A DNA stretch of 64,000 nucleotides from Streptomyces sp. 378 (GTDB taxonomy: Bacteria; Actinomycetota; Actinomycetes; Streptomycetales; Streptomycetaceae): contig NZ_JASKMS010000005.1 in NCBI RefSeq assembly GCF_030124145.1, positions 62,001 to 126,000 on the forward strand. Reading direction: 5' to 3'. Below are positions 17,173 to 27,184 of this stretch, piece by piece (within the stretch, counting starts at the first letter, position 1; every line of letters begins with the position of its first letter). Below the pieces are notes generated by a model. The model worked only from the letters and a program-made list of their open reading frames with translations, was not told the origin of the DNA and did no database searches. The translations under genes were made by a program, and so were the position numbers.

Positions 17173-17312
17173 TGTCCGGCGGCGCCATCATCATGATGAT
17201 CATCGCGATCGTCATCGTCTGGGGCGGCCTGGGACTGGCCATCGTCCAGCTCCGCCGCCACCCCGACCCCGGACCGGACGCCGAGGAGGCGACGGTCCCG
17301 CACACCGAGTAG
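17172..17312 (+). CDS. Small subunit of NSS methionine/alanine importer (MetS-like)
   Basis: 46 residues: one transmembrane helix (GAIIMMIIAIVIVWGGLGLA) and a short charged tail. The ATG at 17172 shares its A with the TGA stop of the transporter gene (TGATG), so translation is coupled. In Corynebacterium glutamicum the corresponding MetS peptide is needed for MetP function. The gene is too small for most gene callers but is supported by position, length and composition. Confidence 0.85.
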   Translation: MSGGAIIMMIIAIVIVWGGLGLAIVQLRRHPDPGPDAEEATVPHTE

Positions 17313-17330
17313 CGTCCAGGCAGTACCACG

Positions 17331-17377
17331 GAAGCGGTCGTCGGCCTCCCGAACCACGGGAGGCCGACGACCGCTTC
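17331..17377. terminator. Strong bidirectional terminator
   Basis: Perfect 20-bp stem (17331-17350 with 17358-17377) around a 7-base loop, between the convergent transporter operon and aceE. Confidence 0.92.
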
Positions 17378-17394
17378 GCCGTCCGCAGGGTCCT

Positions 17395-20097
17395 TCACAG
17401 ACCGTACGTGGCGCGCGCTTCCTTCACCGATGTCGCCTTGACCTCGCCGCGCTTGGCGAGCTGGGCCAGGGCCGCGACGACGATCGACTCGGCGTCCACC
17501 CCGAAGTGGCGGCGGGCCGCCTCACGGGTGTCCGAGAGGCCGAAGCCGTCGGCGCCCAGCGAGGACCAGTCCTGCTCGACCCACTGCGCGATCTGGTCCG
17601 GGACCTGGCGCATGTAGTCGGAGACCGCCAGCACCGGGCCCTCGGCACCCTGGAGCGCCTGCCGCACGAACGGCACCCGCTCCTCGCCGCGCAAGCCGGC
17701 CTCGTCCGCCTCCAGGGCGTCCCGGCGCAGCTCGCTCCAGGACGTCGCCGACCACACGTCGGCCGCCACGCCCCACTCCTCGGCGAGCAGCCGCTGCGCC
17801 TTGAGCGCCCAGTGGATCGCCGTACCGGAGCCGAGCAGCTGGATCCGCGGGGCGTTCGCCGGCACGGTGACACCGGCCGACTCCGCCGTGTTGAAGCGGT
17901 ACAGGCCCTTGACGATGCCCTCGTCGATCCCGGCGACGGACGGCTTCGCGGGCTGTGGCAGCGGCTCGTTGTAGACGGTGAGGTAGTAGAAGACGTCCTG
18001 GTCCTCGTCCGGGGCCGCCTCGCCGTACATCCGGCGCAGACCGTCCTTGACGATCGTGGCGACCTCGTAGGCGAACGCCGGGTCGTACGACAGCGCCGCC
18101 GGGTTCGTCGCCGCGATGACGGGGGAGTGGCCGTCGGCGTGCTGGAGGCCCTCGCCCGTCAGCGTCGTGCGGCCGGCCGTGGCGCCGACGAGGAAGCCGC
18201 GACCGAGCTGGTCACCGAGCTGCCACATCTGGTCGGCCGTGCGCTGCCAGCCGAACATCGAGTAGAAGATGTAGAAGGGGATCATCGTCTCGCCGTGCGT
18301 CGCGTACGACGTCGAAGCGGCGATGAAGTCGGCCATCGAACCGGCCTCGGTGATCCCCTCGTTGAGGATCTGGCCGTTCTTGGCCTCCTTGTAGTACATC
18401 AGCTGGTCGCGGTCGACCGGCTCGTACGTCTGGCCCTTGGGCGAGTAGATGCCGAGCGAGGGGAACAGCGACTCCATGCCGAAGGTGCGCGCCTCGTCCG
18501 GGACGATCGGCACCCAGCGCTTGCCCGTCTCCTTGTCGCGGACCAGGTCCTTGACCAGGCGGACGAAGGCCATCGTCGTCGCGACGTTCTGCGCACCCGA
18601 GCCCTTGTCGAAGGAGGCGAACGCCTTCTCCGCCGGGGCGGGCAGCGGGGCGACCGGGTGGACGCGCCGGGCCGGGGCCGGACCGCCGAGGGCGGCACGC
18701 CGCTCCTGGAGGTAGCGGACCTCGGGGGAGTCGGCGCCCGGGTGGCCGTAGGGGACCACGCCGTCGACGAAGTCGCTGTCCTTGATCGGCAGGCCGAGCA
18801 GATCGCGCATGTTCTTGAACTCGTCCACCGAGAGCTTCTTCATCTGGTGGTTGGCGTTCTTCGACGCGAAGCCCTCGCCCAGGGTGTGGCCCTTGACCGT
18901 CTGGGCCAGGATCACGGTCGGCGCGCCCTTGTGCTCGACGGCGGCCTTGTACGCGGCGTACACCTTGCGCGCCTCGTGACCACCGCGCGAGAGGTGGAAG
19001 CACTCCAGGATCTTGTCGTCGCTCAGCAGCTTCGCCATCTCCACGAGCGCCGGGTCGCCGCCGAAGAAGTCCTGGCGGATGTAGGCCGCGTCGCGGGTCT
19101 GGTACGTCTGGATCTGCGCGTCCGGTACCTGGCGCAGACGGCGTACGAGCGCGCCGGTGGTGTCGAGCCGGAACAGCTCGTCCCAGGCCGTGCCCCACAG
19201 CGTCTTGATCACGTTCCAGCCGGCGCCGCGGAACTGCGCTTCCAGCTCCTGCACGATCTTGAAGTTGGCGCGGACCGGGCCGTCCAGACGCTGCAGGTTG
19301 CAGTTGATGACGAAGGTGAGGTTGTCCAGCTCCTCACGGGCCGCGAGCGCGAGGGCCGCCGTCGACTCGGGCTCGTCCATCTCGCCGTCACCGAGGAACG
19401 CCCACACGTGTGAGGCGGAGGTGTCCTTGATGGCGCGGTTGGTGAGATAGCGGTTGAAGCGCGCCTGGTAGATGGCGGAGAGCGGGCCCAGACCCATGGA
19501 GACGGTCGGGAACTCCCACAGCCAGGGCAGGCGGCGCGGGTGCGGGTAGGAAGGCAGGCCGTTGCCGCCCGACTCGCGGCGGAAGTTGTCGAGCTGCTCC
19601 TCGTTCAGACGGCCGTCGAGGAACGCGCGGGCGTAGATGCCGGGGGAGGCGTGGCCCTGGATGTAGAGCTGGTCGCCGGAGCCGTCGGCCTCTTTGCCCT
19701 TGAAGAAGTGGTTGAAGCCCGTCTCGTACAGCCAGGCGGCGGAGGCGAAGGTGGCGATGTGGCCGCCCACGCCGTACTTGCTGCCCCGGGTCACCATCGC
19801 GGCCGCGTTCCAGCGGTTCCACGCGGTGATCCGCTGCTCCATCGCCTCGTCACCGGGCACCGCCGGCTCGGCGGAGGTGGGGATGGAGTTGACGTAGTCG
19901 GTCTCGAGGAGCTTCGGCAGCGCGATGCCGGCGCCCTCGGCGCGCTCCAGCGTGCGGCGCATCAGGTATGCGGCACGGTGCGGCCCGGCAGCCTTGGTGA
20001 CCGCGTCCAGGGAGGCCTGCCATTCGGCGGTCTCCTCCGGGTCCCGGTCGGGGAGCTGGTCGAGCTCGCTCGGCTGGATGGCGTGGGGGTCGGTCAT
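17395..20097 (-). CDS. aceE: Pyruvate dehydrogenase E1 component, homodimeric type
   Basis: 900 residues, the length of the single-chain E1 of actinobacteria. It decarboxylates pyruvate with thiamine diphosphate and acetylates the lipoyl groups of E2. The ThDP signature [10 protein letters not shown] is visible, with [16 protein letters not shown] before it and [18 protein letters not shown] in the pyrimidine-binding half. ATG 20097 ([12 protein letters not shown]) has AGGAAGG upstream; the frame to 20199 adds a non-conserved tail. The E2, E3 (lpdA) and a GntR regulator lie upstream on the same strand, and a palindromic candidate operator lies in the promoter (20243-20259). Confidence 0.97.
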   Translation of the reverse strand: MTDPHAIQPSELDQLPDRDPEETAEWQASLDAVTKAAGPHRAAYLMRRTLERAEGAGIALPKLLETDYVNSIPTSAEPAVPGDEAMEQRITAWNRWNAAAMVTRGSKYGVGGHIATFASAAWLYETGFNHFFKGKEADGSGDQLYIQGHASPGIYARAFLDGRLNEEQLDNFRRESGGNGLPSYPHPRRLPWLWEFPTVSMGLGPLSAIYQARFNRYLTNRAIKDTSASHVWAFLGDGEMDEPESTAALALAAREELDNLTFVINCNLQRLDGPVRANFKIVQELEAQFRGAGWNVIKTLWGTAWDELFRLDTTGALVRRLRQVPDAQIQTYQTRDAAYIRQDFFGGDPALVEMAKLLSDDKILECFHLSRGGHEARKVYAAYKAAVEHKGAPTVILAQTVKGHTLGEGFASKNANHQMKKLSVDEFKNMRDLLGLPIKDSDFVDGVVPYGHPGADSPEVRYLQERRAALGGPAPARRVHPVAPLPAPAEKAFASFDKGSGAQNVATTMAFVRLVKDLVRDKETGKRWVPIVPDEARTFGMESLFPSLGIYSPKGQTYEPVDRDQLMYYKEAKNGQILNEGITEAGSMADFIAASTSYATHGETMIPFYIFYSMFGWQRTADQMWQLGDQLGRGFLVGATAGRTTLTGEGLQHADGHSPVIAATNPAALSYDPAFAYEVATIVKDGLRRMYGEAAPDEDQDVFYYLTVYNEPLPQPAKPSVAGIDEGIVKGLYRFNTAESAGVTVPANAPRIQLLGSGTAIHWALKAQRLLAEEWGVAADVWSATSWSELRRDALEADEAGLRGEERVPFVRQALQGAEGPVLAVSDYMRQVPDQIAQWVEQDWSSLGADGFGLSDTREAARRHFGVDAESIVVAALAQLAKRGEVKATSVKEARATYGL

Positions 20098-20242
20098 GTC
20101 GCCGCCTTCCTCAGTCGAAGGGGGTTCCCTCACAAAAGGGGATCGGGGGTGCCCTTGGTCTTTGGCAGGACAGGGCGCGGGCCTCGGGTGCTGTGACACC
20201 TTGCGGCTTCCGCCGCGTGGCCCGTCGGCGACTGTAACTTGC

Positions 20243-20259
20243 TGATCGATGATCGATCA
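20243..20259. promoter_or_regulatory. 17-bp palindrome, candidate GntR operator of aceE
   Basis: TGATCGAT-G-ATCGATCA is a perfect palindrome in the 293-base interval between aceE and the GntR gene. On the minus strand a possible -35 (TTGATC) overlaps it, with TACAGT 18 bases downstream as a possible -10, so a bound repressor would block aceE transcription. FadR/PdhR-type GntR proteins bind palindromes of this size. Confidence 0.6.
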
Positions 20260-20390
20260 AAGGGTTGAGGGGCAAAACCTCTTGATCGCGAGAAAGTAGG
20301 CACGGGGTGCCTCCGGCGGTGGCACGCGGTGACCTGTTTTCGCATGGTTTTCGCAGGTCGGAGGCGTTTGAGCGAGGGTGCGCTCGGGTG

Positions 20391-21014
20391 TCACGCCCGG
20401 GGCGCGCAGCCCAGGACGTGCGCCTTCACGAGCTCCGCGATCCGGGGGTCACGGCGCTTGAACGCGGCGACGAGTTCCTCGTGCTCCTCCGCGTACGACT
20501 GCTGCCGGGTGCCCAGCCAGCGGATCGACAGGGCCGTGAACACCTCGATGCCGAGCCCCTCCCAGGTGTGCAGCAGCACGGAGTTGCCCGCGGCGCGGAC
20601 CAGTTCGCGGTGGAAGGCGACGGTGTGCCGCACCTGAGCCGTGCCGTCGGAGACGCGGTCGGCCTCGTACAGGGCGCTGACGTGGGGTTCCAGCGCCGAG
20701 CAGTCCTCCGCGAGCCCTTGGGCGGCCAGCTCCGCGGCGATGGCCTCCAGGCCCGCCCGGACCGGGTAGCTCTCCTCCAGGTCGGCGGCCGTGAGGTTGC
20801 GGACGCGCACGCCCTTGTTCGGAGCGGACTCGATCAGGCGCAGGGACTCCAGCTCGCGCAGGGCCTCACGGACCGGGGTCTGACTGACCTCCAGCTCGGT
20901 GGCGATCCGGCGCTCGACGATCCGCTCGCCCGGCTGCCAGCGTCCGCTGATGATCCCCTCCAGGATGTGCTCGCGGATCTGCTCGCGGAGCGAGTGGATG
21001 ACGGGCGCGGTCAT
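20391..21014 (-). CDS. GntR (FadR subfamily) regulator, probable PDH regulator
   Basis: 207 residues. Residues 1-70 are the winged helix-turn-helix with the GntR signature (LREQIREHILEGIISGRWQP, ERRIATELEVSQTPVREALR). The C-terminal FCD domain is all-helical with metal-binding residues spread in VRHTVAFHRELVRAAG and the HEELVAAF segment. FCD proteins usually sense carboxylates. Its gene is directly upstream of aceE on the same strand, with the palindrome 20243-20259 between them, which points to control of pyruvate dehydrogenase, possibly by pyruvate or lactate. The ligand is inferred only. Confidence 0.88.
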   Translation of the reverse strand: MTAPVIHSLREQIREHILEGIISGRWQPGERIVERRIATELEVSQTPVREALRELESLRLIESAPNKGVRVRNLTAADLEESYPVRAGLEAIAAELAAQGLAEDCSALEPHVSALYEADRVSDGTAQVRHTVAFHRELVRAAGNSVLLHTWEGLGIEVFTALSIRWLGTRQQSYAEEHEELVAAFKRRDPRIAELVKAHVLGCAPRA

Positions 21015-21123
21015 GAGGGCTCCTTACGCGGGATCGACGTTTAGACAATACGGCCGGTTCACGCCGCGGGTGGGGCGGGCGAAGGCGCTTTGATGCAGGT
21101 GAGACGAGGCTTACACCAGGGGT

Positions 21124-21215
21124 GTGGGGTGGTCGTTCGGCTGCGGCGCCGTTGGGGTCGGTCGCGCCCACGCGGCGGAGCCGCACATCGATACAGCCCC
21201 GCGCCCCCGGGGACG
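21124..21215 (-). repeat. Dispersed intergenic repeat, copy 1
   Basis: On the minus strand this begins GGGGGCGCGGGGCTGTATCG, continues through TGCGGCTCCGCCGCGTGGGC, and matches the units of the array at 24771-25249 and the copy at 56903. It lies between the E2 and GntR genes. Confidence 0.7.
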
Positions 21216-21216
21216 A

Positions 21217-21251
21217 CGATGCCCCGCCCGGGAAAGCCGGACGGGGCATCG
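21217..21251 (-). terminator. Terminator after the E2 gene
   Basis: 15-bp stem with one mismatch (21217-21231 with 21237-21251), 5-base loop GAAAG, 21 bases past the E2 stop. Confidence 0.85.
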
Positions 21252-21272
21252 ATGCGTACTGCTGGTCGGCGA

Positions 21273-23111
21273 CTACAGGCCGAGCTCGACCTCGAACTCG
21301 CCCGCCTCCAGGATGGCCTTGACCGCCGTCAGGTAACGGGCGGCGTCGGCGCCGTCCACCAGGCGGTGGTCGTAGGACAGGGTCAGGTACGTCATGTCGC
21401 GGACGCCGATGGCCGTGCCCTCCTCCGTCTCGATGACGGCGGGGCGCTTGACCGTCGCGCCGATGCCGAGGATGGCGACCTGGCCCGGCGGCACGATGAT
21501 CGTGTCGAAGAGCGCGCCGCGCGACCCGGTGTTGGAGATGGTGAAGGTCGCGCCGGACAGCTCGTCCGGGGTGATCTTGTTGGCCCGGACCTTGCCCGCG
21601 AGCTCGGCCGTCGCCTTGGCGATACCGGCGAGGTTGAGGTCACCGGCGTTCTTGATGACCGGGGTCATCAGGCCCTTCTCGGAGTCCACCGCGATACCGA
21701 TGTTCTCGGCGTCGAAGTAGGTGATGGTCCCCTCGGCCTCGTTGATCCTGGCGTTGATCGGCGCGTGCGCCTTCAGCGCCTGGGCCGCGGCCTTGACGAA
21801 GAACGGCATCGGGGAGAGCTTGACGCCCTCACGCGATGCGAACGCGTCCTTGGCACGGGCGCGCAGCCTCATCAGACGGGTGACGTCGACCTCGACGACC
21901 GAGGACAACTGGGCCTGCTCGTGCAGGGCCTTGACCATGTTGTCGCCGATGACCTTGCGGATCCGCGGCATCTTGATGGTCTGGCCGCGCAGCGGCGACG
22001 CCTCCAGCGCCGGGGCCTTCTTCGCGGCCGACGGGGCGGCAGCGGCGGGGGCCGGGGCGGCGGCGCTCTTCGCGGCCTCGGCCGCGGCGACGACGTCCTG
22101 CTTGCGGATACGGCCGCCGACGCCGGTGCCCTTGACAGCGGCCAGGTCGACGCCCTGTTCGGCGGCGAGCTTGCGCACCAGCGGGGTCACGTAGGCGCCG
22201 TCGTCGGCCGGCTTGGCGGCGGCCGGAGCGGCCGGGGCCTGGGCCGGAGCCGGGGCGGGCGCCGGAGCGGCCGGGGCCGGGTCGGGAGCCGGGGTGGTCT
22301 GCTGCTGCGGGGCCGGGGCGGACGGCGCCTGCGGAGCCGGAGCCGGGGCGGCCGGGGCCTGCTGGGCCGGGGCGGCCTGCTGCGGGGCCGGGGCCTGGGC
22401 GGGCTCGGGCTGTGCCGGGGCCTGGGCGGGCTCGGGCTGCGCCGGGGCGGCCGGGGCCTCCTGCGCGGGGGCGGCGGCCGGAGCGGCACCCGCCTCGCCG
22501 ATGACGGCGAGCTTGGCGCCGACCTCGGCGGTCTCGTCCTCGCCGACCACGATCTCCAGCAGGGTGCCCGAGGTGGGCGCCGGGATCTCGGTGTCGACCT
22601 TGTCGGTGGAGACCTCGAGCAGCGGCTCGTCGGCCTCGACGCTGTCACCGACCGACTTCAGCCAGCGGGTGACGGTGCCCTCGGTGACGGACTCGCCGAG
22701 CGCGGGCAGAACGACGTCCGTGCCCTCGGCGGAGCCGCCGCCGGCGGCGGTGTCGGTGGAGGGAGCGGGCGCCGGGGCGGCCTGCTCGGTGGACGGGGCG
22801 GCCGGGGCCGGCTCGGGAGCGGGCTCGGCGACCTGCTCGGCCTCCGGGGCCTGCTCGGCGGCGGGCGCGCCGCTGCCGTCGTCGATCAGGGCCAGCTCGG
22901 CGCCGACCTCGACCGTCTCGTCCTCGGCGACCTTGATGGAGGCCAGGACACCGGCGGCGGGCGAGGGGATCTCGGTGTCGACCTTGTCGGTGGAGACCTC
23001 GAGCAGCGGCTCGTCGGCCTCGACGCGCTCGCCCTCGGCCTTCAGCCAGCGAGTGACAGTGCCCTCGGTGACGCTCTCGCCGAGCGCCGGAAGGGTTACG
23101 GAAACCGCCAT
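21273..23111 (-). CDS. sucB: Dihydrolipoamide acyltransferase (E2), two lipoyl domains
   Basis: 612 residues. Two nearly identical lipoyl domains (residues 1-77 and about 131-207) carry lipoylated lysines K43 and K171 in the motif [11 protein letters not shown]. They are separated from each other and from the rest by long Ala/Pro/Gln linkers. A peripheral-subunit binding domain follows ([20 protein letters not shown]), then the catalytic domain ending in the active-site motif [15 protein letters not shown]. Databases often call this SucB, but actinobacteria make 2-oxoglutarate dehydrogenase as a fused E1-E2 protein. Next to aceE and lpdA this E2 more probably serves pyruvate dehydrogenase. 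lpdA ends 64 bases upstream. Confidence 0.95.
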   Translation of the reverse strand: MAVSVTLPALGESVTEGTVTRWLKAEGERVEADEPLLEVSTDKVDTEIPSPAAGVLASIKVAEDETVEVGAELALIDDGSGAPAAEQAPEAEQVAEPAPEPAPAAPSTEQAAPAPAPSTDTAAGGGSAEGTDVVLPALGESVTEGTVTRWLKSVGDSVEADEPLLEVSTDKVDTEIPAPTSGTLLEIVVGEDETAEVGAKLAVIGEAGAAPAAAPAQEAPAAPAQPEPAQAPAQPEPAQAPAPQQAAPAQQAPAAPAPAPQAPSAPAPQQQTTPAPDPAPAAPAPAPAPAQAPAAPAAAKPADDGAYVTPLVRKLAAEQGVDLAAVKGTGVGGRIRKQDVVAAAEAAKSAAAPAPAAAAPSAAKKAPALEASPLRGQTIKMPRIRKVIGDNMVKALHEQAQLSSVVEVDVTRLMRLRARAKDAFASREGVKLSPMPFFVKAAAQALKAHAPINARINEAEGTITYFDAENIGIAVDSEKGLMTPVIKNAGDLNLAGIAKATAELAGKVRANKITPDELSGATFTISNTGSRGALFDTIIVPPGQVAILGIGATVKRPAVIETEEGTAIGVRDMTYLTLSYDHRLVDGADAARYLTAVKAILEAGEFEVELGL

Positions 23112-23175
23112 GGTTTCGGTTGCTCCTTACGGAAAGTGCGGAAGTCTGTGTCGTCGCGTTCGTCGACCGAGGGGC

Positions 23176-24564
23176 TCAGTCGTGCGCGTGGAGGGGCTTG
23201 CCGGCCAGGGCCAGGTGGGCCTCGCCGAGCGCCTCGCTCTGGGTCGGGTGGGCGTGGATGAGCTGCGCGACCTCGGCGGGCAGCGCCTCCCAGTTGTAGA
23301 TCAGCTGGGCTTCACCGACTTGCTCGCCCATGCGGTCGCCGACCATGTGGACGCCGACGACGGCACCGTCCTTGACCTGGACGAGCTTGATCTCGCCCGA
23401 GGTGCCCAGGATCTTGCTCCTGCCGTTGCCCGCGAGGTTGTACTTCAGAGCGACGACCTTGTCCGCACCGTAGATCTCCTTGGCCTTGGCCTCGGTGATG
23501 CCCACGGAGGCGACCTCCGGGTGGCAGTACGTCACCCGCGGGACACCGTCGTAGTCGATCGGAACGGTCTTCAGACCGGCCAGGCGCTCCGCCACCAGGA
23601 TGCCCTCGGCGAAGCCGACGTGCGCGAGCTGGAGGGTCGGGACGAGGTCACCGACGGCGGAGATGGTCGGCACGTTCGTGCGCATGTACTCGTCGACCAG
23701 GACGTAGCCGCGGTCCATGGCGACGCCCTGCTCCTCGTAGCCCAGGCCCTGGGAGACCGGGCCGCGGCCGATGGCCACCAGCAGGACCTCGGCCTCGAAC
23801 TCCTTGCCGTCGGCAAGGGTGACCTTGACGCCGTCCTGGGTGTACTCGGCCTTCTGGAAGAAGGTGCCCAGGTTGAACTTGATGCCGCGCTTGCGGAACG
23901 CGCGCTCCAGGAGCTTGGAGGAGTTCTCGTCCTCGACCGGCACCAGGTGCTTCAGGCCCTCGACGATCGTGACCTCGGTGCCGAAGGACTTCCAGGCGGA
24001 GGCGAACTCGACGCCGATGACACCGCCGCCCAGGATGATCGCGGACTTGGGCACGCGGTCCAGCACGAGGGCGTGGTCGGAGGAGATGATCCGGTTGCCG
24101 TCGATGTCCAGGCCGGGCAGCGACTTCGGCACGGAGCCGGTCGCGAGCAGGACGTGGCGGCCCTCGACACGGCGGCCGTTCACGTCGACGGAGGTGGGGG
24201 AGGACAGTCGGCCCTCACCCTCGATGTACGTCACCTTCCGGGAGGCGACGAGCCCCTGCAGGCCCTTGTACAGGCCGGCGACCACGCCGTCCTTGTACTT
24301 GTGGACCCCGGCGATGTCGATGCCCTCGAAGGAGGCCTTCACACCGAACTGCTCGCTCTCGCGGGCCTGGTCGGCGATCTCGCCCGCGTGCAGCAGGGCC
24401 TTGGTGGGGATGCATCCCCGGTGCAGGCAGGTGCCGCCGACCTTGTCCTTCTCGATCAGGGCGACGTCCAGGCCCAGCTGCGCCCCGCGCAGGGCCGCGG
24501 CGTAACCACCGCTGCCACCGCCGAGGATCACTAGGTCGAAAACGGTGCTGGCGTCGTTCGCCAC
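23176..24564 (-). CDS. lpdA: Dihydrolipoyl dehydrogenase (E3)
   Basis: 462 residues. Reoxidises dihydrolipoamide of the E2 with FAD and NAD. The FAD-binding motif is VILGGGSGGYAAALRGAQLG. The redox-active disulfide is C46/C51 in GGTCLHRGCIPTKALLH. The NAD domain has ILGGGVIGVEFASAW, and the C-terminus carries the His-Glu pair in HAHPTQSEALGEAH. GTG 24564 (MANDASTVFDLV) with GGAGG nearby is chosen; the frame to 24687 has no such support. It is the first gene of the lpdA-E2 pair. The upstream 746 bases hold a 154-bp tandem array. Confidence 0.97.
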   Translation of the reverse strand: MANDASTVFDLVILGGGSGGYAAALRGAQLGLDVALIEKDKVGGTCLHRGCIPTKALLHAGEIADQARESEQFGVKASFEGIDIAGVHKYKDGVVAGLYKGLQGLVASRKVTYIEGEGRLSSPTSVDVNGRRVEGRHVLLATGSVPKSLPGLDIDGNRIISSDHALVLDRVPKSAIILGGGVIGVEFASAWKSFGTEVTIVEGLKHLVPVEDENSSKLLERAFRKRGIKFNLGTFFQKAEYTQDGVKVTLADGKEFEAEVLLVAIGRGPVSQGLGYEEQGVAMDRGYVLVDEYMRTNVPTISAVGDLVPTLQLAHVGFAEGILVAERLAGLKTVPIDYDGVPRVTYCHPEVASVGITEAKAKEIYGADKVVALKYNLAGNGRSKILGTSGEIKLVQVKDGAVVGVHMVGDRMGEQVGEAQLIYNWEALPAEVAQLIHAHPTQSEALGEAHLALAGKPLHAHD

Positions 24565-24770
24565 GTCACGTCCTCCATGCATGTGCGCCGTGAGCCGGTC
24601 GTCGATGACCGGCAGGCGGCTGGTGTCCGGCCGCTCGTTCTTCGGCCCTTCGGTGGGGCCCTGTCCTGCCGAGCCCCATCTTCGCACTTGTCAGCACACA
24701 AGGAGACGCCGGGCTGCGGTGTGAGACGCCCCACGTTCAGATGAGCCGCCCCCGGGGGCGATGCCCGAGG
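24565..24770. other. Upstream region of lpdA
   Basis: Part of the 746-base interval between pepA and lpdA. It should contain the lpdA promoter. I see no gene. An open frame on the plus strand through this part continues through the repeat array and is an artefact of the GC-rich repeats. Confidence 0.5.
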
Positions 24771-25249
24771 GGCGCGGTGTCGCGTCTGATCTGCGGCTCC
24801 GCCGTGCGGGCGCGACCGGTCCTCATGCGCACCGGCGATCGACGGTGGGACGTGCTCGCGGGGGGCGCGGGGCTGTATCGGGTCTGGGCTCCGCCGCGCG
24901 GGGGTGGGGACGGCGAACCCGAGGGGCGCGGGGCTGTGTCCGATCTGCGGCTCCGCCGTGCGGGCGCGACCGGTCCTCATGCGCACCGGCGATCGACGGT
25001 GGGACGTGCTCGCGGGGGGCGCGGGGCTGTATCGGGTCTGGGCTCCGCCGCGCGGGGGTGGGGACGGCGAACCCGAGGGGCGCGGGGCTGTGTCCGATCT
25101 GCGGCTCCGCCGTGCGGGCGCGACCGGTCCTCATGCGCACCGGCGATCGACGGTGGGACGTGCTCGCGGGGGGCGCGGGGCTGTATCGGGTCTGGGCTCT
25201 GCCGCGCGGGGGTGGGGACGGCGAACCCGAGGGGCGCGGGGAACTGCGC
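24771..25249 (+). repeat. 154-bp tandem repeat array, three units
   Basis: The marker GATCTGCGGCTCCGCC occurs at 24788, 24942 and 25096, exactly 154 bases apart, and the sequence between is essentially identical; one visible difference is CTCTGCC instead of CTCCGCC in the last unit. Each unit is itself a dimer: a 93-base half and a 61-base half both begin GGGGCGCGGGGCTGT and contain a GGCTCCGCCG-type core. The flanks decay into related sequence (GGGGCGCGGGGAACTGCGCG at about 25238). It is non-coding despite long accidental open frames. Confidence 0.92.
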
Positions 25250-25310
25250 GAACAGCCCCACGCCCCCGCACTCGCCACACCACCGGCGAGACCGGGCTCT
25301 CGGGCGGGAC

Positions 25311-26837
25311 TCAGCCCAGCTCGCCCGCGGCCGTCAGCTCCGCGACCCGCACCAGCGTCCGTACGGCCGAGCCCGTGCCGCCCTTCGGCGTGTATCCGAA
25401 CGGTCCGCCCTCGTTGAAGGCCGGTCCGGCGATGTCCAGGTGCGCCCAGGTGATGCCCTCGCCCACGAACTCGCGCAGGAACAGACCGGCGACCAGACCG
25501 CTGCCCATCCGCTCGCCCATGTTCGCGATGTCGGCCGTGGGCGAGTCCATCCCCTTGCGCAGGTGCTCCGGCAGCGGCATCGGCCACGCCGGCTCCCCGA
25601 CCTCTTCCGCCGCCTCGTGCAGCGCCGCACGGAACGCGTCGTCGTTGCCCATGATCCCGAACGTCCGGTTGCCCAGCGCCAGCACCATCGCCCCGGTCAG
25701 CGTCGCCACGTCCACGATCGCGTCCGGCTTCTCCTGCGAGGCCGCCCACAGCGCGTCGGCCAGCACCAGCCGGCCCTCCGCGTCGGTGTTGAGCACCTCC
25801 ACGGTCTTGCCGCTGTACATCCGCAGCACATCACCCGGACGGGTAGCGGAACCGGAGGGCATGTTCTCGGCCAGGGCGAGCCAGCCGGTGACGTTGACCT
25901 CCAGGCCGAGGCGCGCGGCGGCGACGACCGCGGCGAACACGGCGGCCGCCCCGCTCATGTCGCACTTCATCGTCTCGTTGTGGCCGGCAGGCTTCAGCGA
26001 GATGCCGCCCGAGTCGTACGTGATGCCCTTGCCGATGAAGGCGAGGTGCTTCCTGGCCTTGGAGGAGGTGTACGACAGCTTGACCAGGCGCGGTCCCGCC
26101 GCCGAGCCCGCGCCGACACCGAGGATGCCGCCGTAGCCGCCCTTGACCAGGGCCTTCTCGTCGAGCACCTGCACCTTGATGCCGTGCTCCTTGGCCGCGG
26201 CCTGGGCGATCGCGGCGAACGACTCGGGGTTCAGGTCGTTCGGCGGGGTGTTGATCAGGTCGCGGGCGCGGTTGAGCTCCTCGGACACGGCGACGGCACG
26301 CTCGATCGCGGCCTTGTACGCCTTGTCGCGGGGCTTGCCGCCGAGCAGGGTGACCTCGGCCAGGGGCGCCTTGCCGTTCTTGGCCTTGGCATCCTGGCCG
26401 TTGGCCTTGTAGGCGTCGAAGGAGTACGCGCCGAGCAGCGCGCCCTCCCCGAGCGCGCCGGCGGCGGCGGCGTCGCCCAGCGGCAGCGCGAAGCCGGCCT
26501 TCTTGGACCCGGCCAGGGCGCGGGCGGCGACACCGGCGGCCTTGCGCAGGGCCTCGGAGTCGTAGTCGGCGTCCTTCTCGGGGGCCGCGCCCAGGCCGAC
26601 CGCCAGGACGAGCGGTGCCTTGAAGCCGGACGGCGCCGGCAGCTTCGTCACCTCGCCCTCGCCGCCGGAGGCGCCGAGAGTCTCCAGAACGCCGGCGAGC
26701 CTGCCGTCGTACGCCTTGTCCACGGCCTCGGCGCCCGGTGCGACGACCGGCCCGTTGGCACCCTTGGCGACACCGATCACGATCGCGTCGGCCCGCAGAC
26801 CGGACGCCGCGGCGGTGCTGAGAGTGAGAGCAGTCAC
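25311..26837 (-). CDS. pepA: Leucyl aminopeptidase (M17)
   Basis: 508 residues. Cytosolic hexameric aminopeptidase with two metal ions. The N-terminal macro-like domain (1-175) is followed by the catalytic domain with KGITYDSGGISLKP (metal-binding Lys/Asp), MKCDMSGAAAVFA and the family signature NTDAEGRLVLADAL. It takes part in peptide turnover. GTG 26837 begins MTALTLSTAAASGLRAD. It is divergent from the pseudogene at 27185 and is followed after 746 bases by lpdA on the same strand. Confidence 0.95.
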   Translation of the reverse strand: MTALTLSTAAASGLRADAIVIGVAKGANGPVVAPGAEAVDKAYDGRLAGVLETLGASGGEGEVTKLPAPSGFKAPLVLAVGLGAAPEKDADYDSEALRKAAGVAARALAGSKKAGFALPLGDAAAAGALGEGALLGAYSFDAYKANGQDAKAKNGKAPLAEVTLLGGKPRDKAYKAAIERAVAVSEELNRARDLINTPPNDLNPESFAAIAQAAAKEHGIKVQVLDEKALVKGGYGGILGVGAGSAAGPRLVKLSYTSSKARKHLAFIGKGITYDSGGISLKPAGHNETMKCDMSGAAAVFAAVVAAARLGLEVNVTGWLALAENMPSGSATRPGDVLRMYSGKTVEVLNTDAEGRLVLADALWAASQEKPDAIVDVATLTGAMVLALGNRTFGIMGNDDAFRAALHEAAEEVGEPAWPMPLPEHLRKGMDSPTADIANMGERMGSGLVAGLFLREFVGEGITWAHLDIAGPAFNEGGPFGYTPKGGTGSAVRTLVRVAELTAAGELG

Positions 26838-27184
26838 GGTGGTGAAATCTCGCTTCCGATGTGAAGTTGCAGTGGTCGAACGATGTGGGTCGACCGGGCC
26901 CGACAGCCGACCCTATTCCGACCTCAGGGTCCGGTATCCACGGGGCCTTCCCCGGTACGGCGAACACTCGACGTCGAGACTACGCGCGTGGTCCCGTTCG
27001 CTCATTCCTGCGGGCGTTCACCTGGCGGTGGCGTAGTGGCCATTTCTTGATCCCTCACACCGGTGAACTGGGTCACACTCGTCGCGATCCGGTGAGCGCC
27101 CTGCTCGCCCCTTTGCACGATTCCCACGGCTCCGTCCTCTGCTCGACCGCACGAGGGTGCCGGGGATCATCTGGGGGAGGAACC
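26838..27184. other. Divergent intergenic region, no gene seen
   Basis: 347 bases between the pepA start and the broken gene at 27185. It should hold both promoters. A GGGGGAGGAACC ribosome-binding-like sequence immediately precedes the ATG at 27185. I see no convincing RNA element. Confidence 0.45.

Noticed and set aside
24771..25249. CRISPR array
   Set aside because: Units are 154 bp and nearly identical throughout, without short repeats and variable spacers, and no cas genes are present.
24741..26864. Long plus-strand open frame through the 154-bp array and across pepA
   Set aside because: It repeats because the DNA repeats, and it then runs antisense to pepA. No start signal and no recognisable protein.
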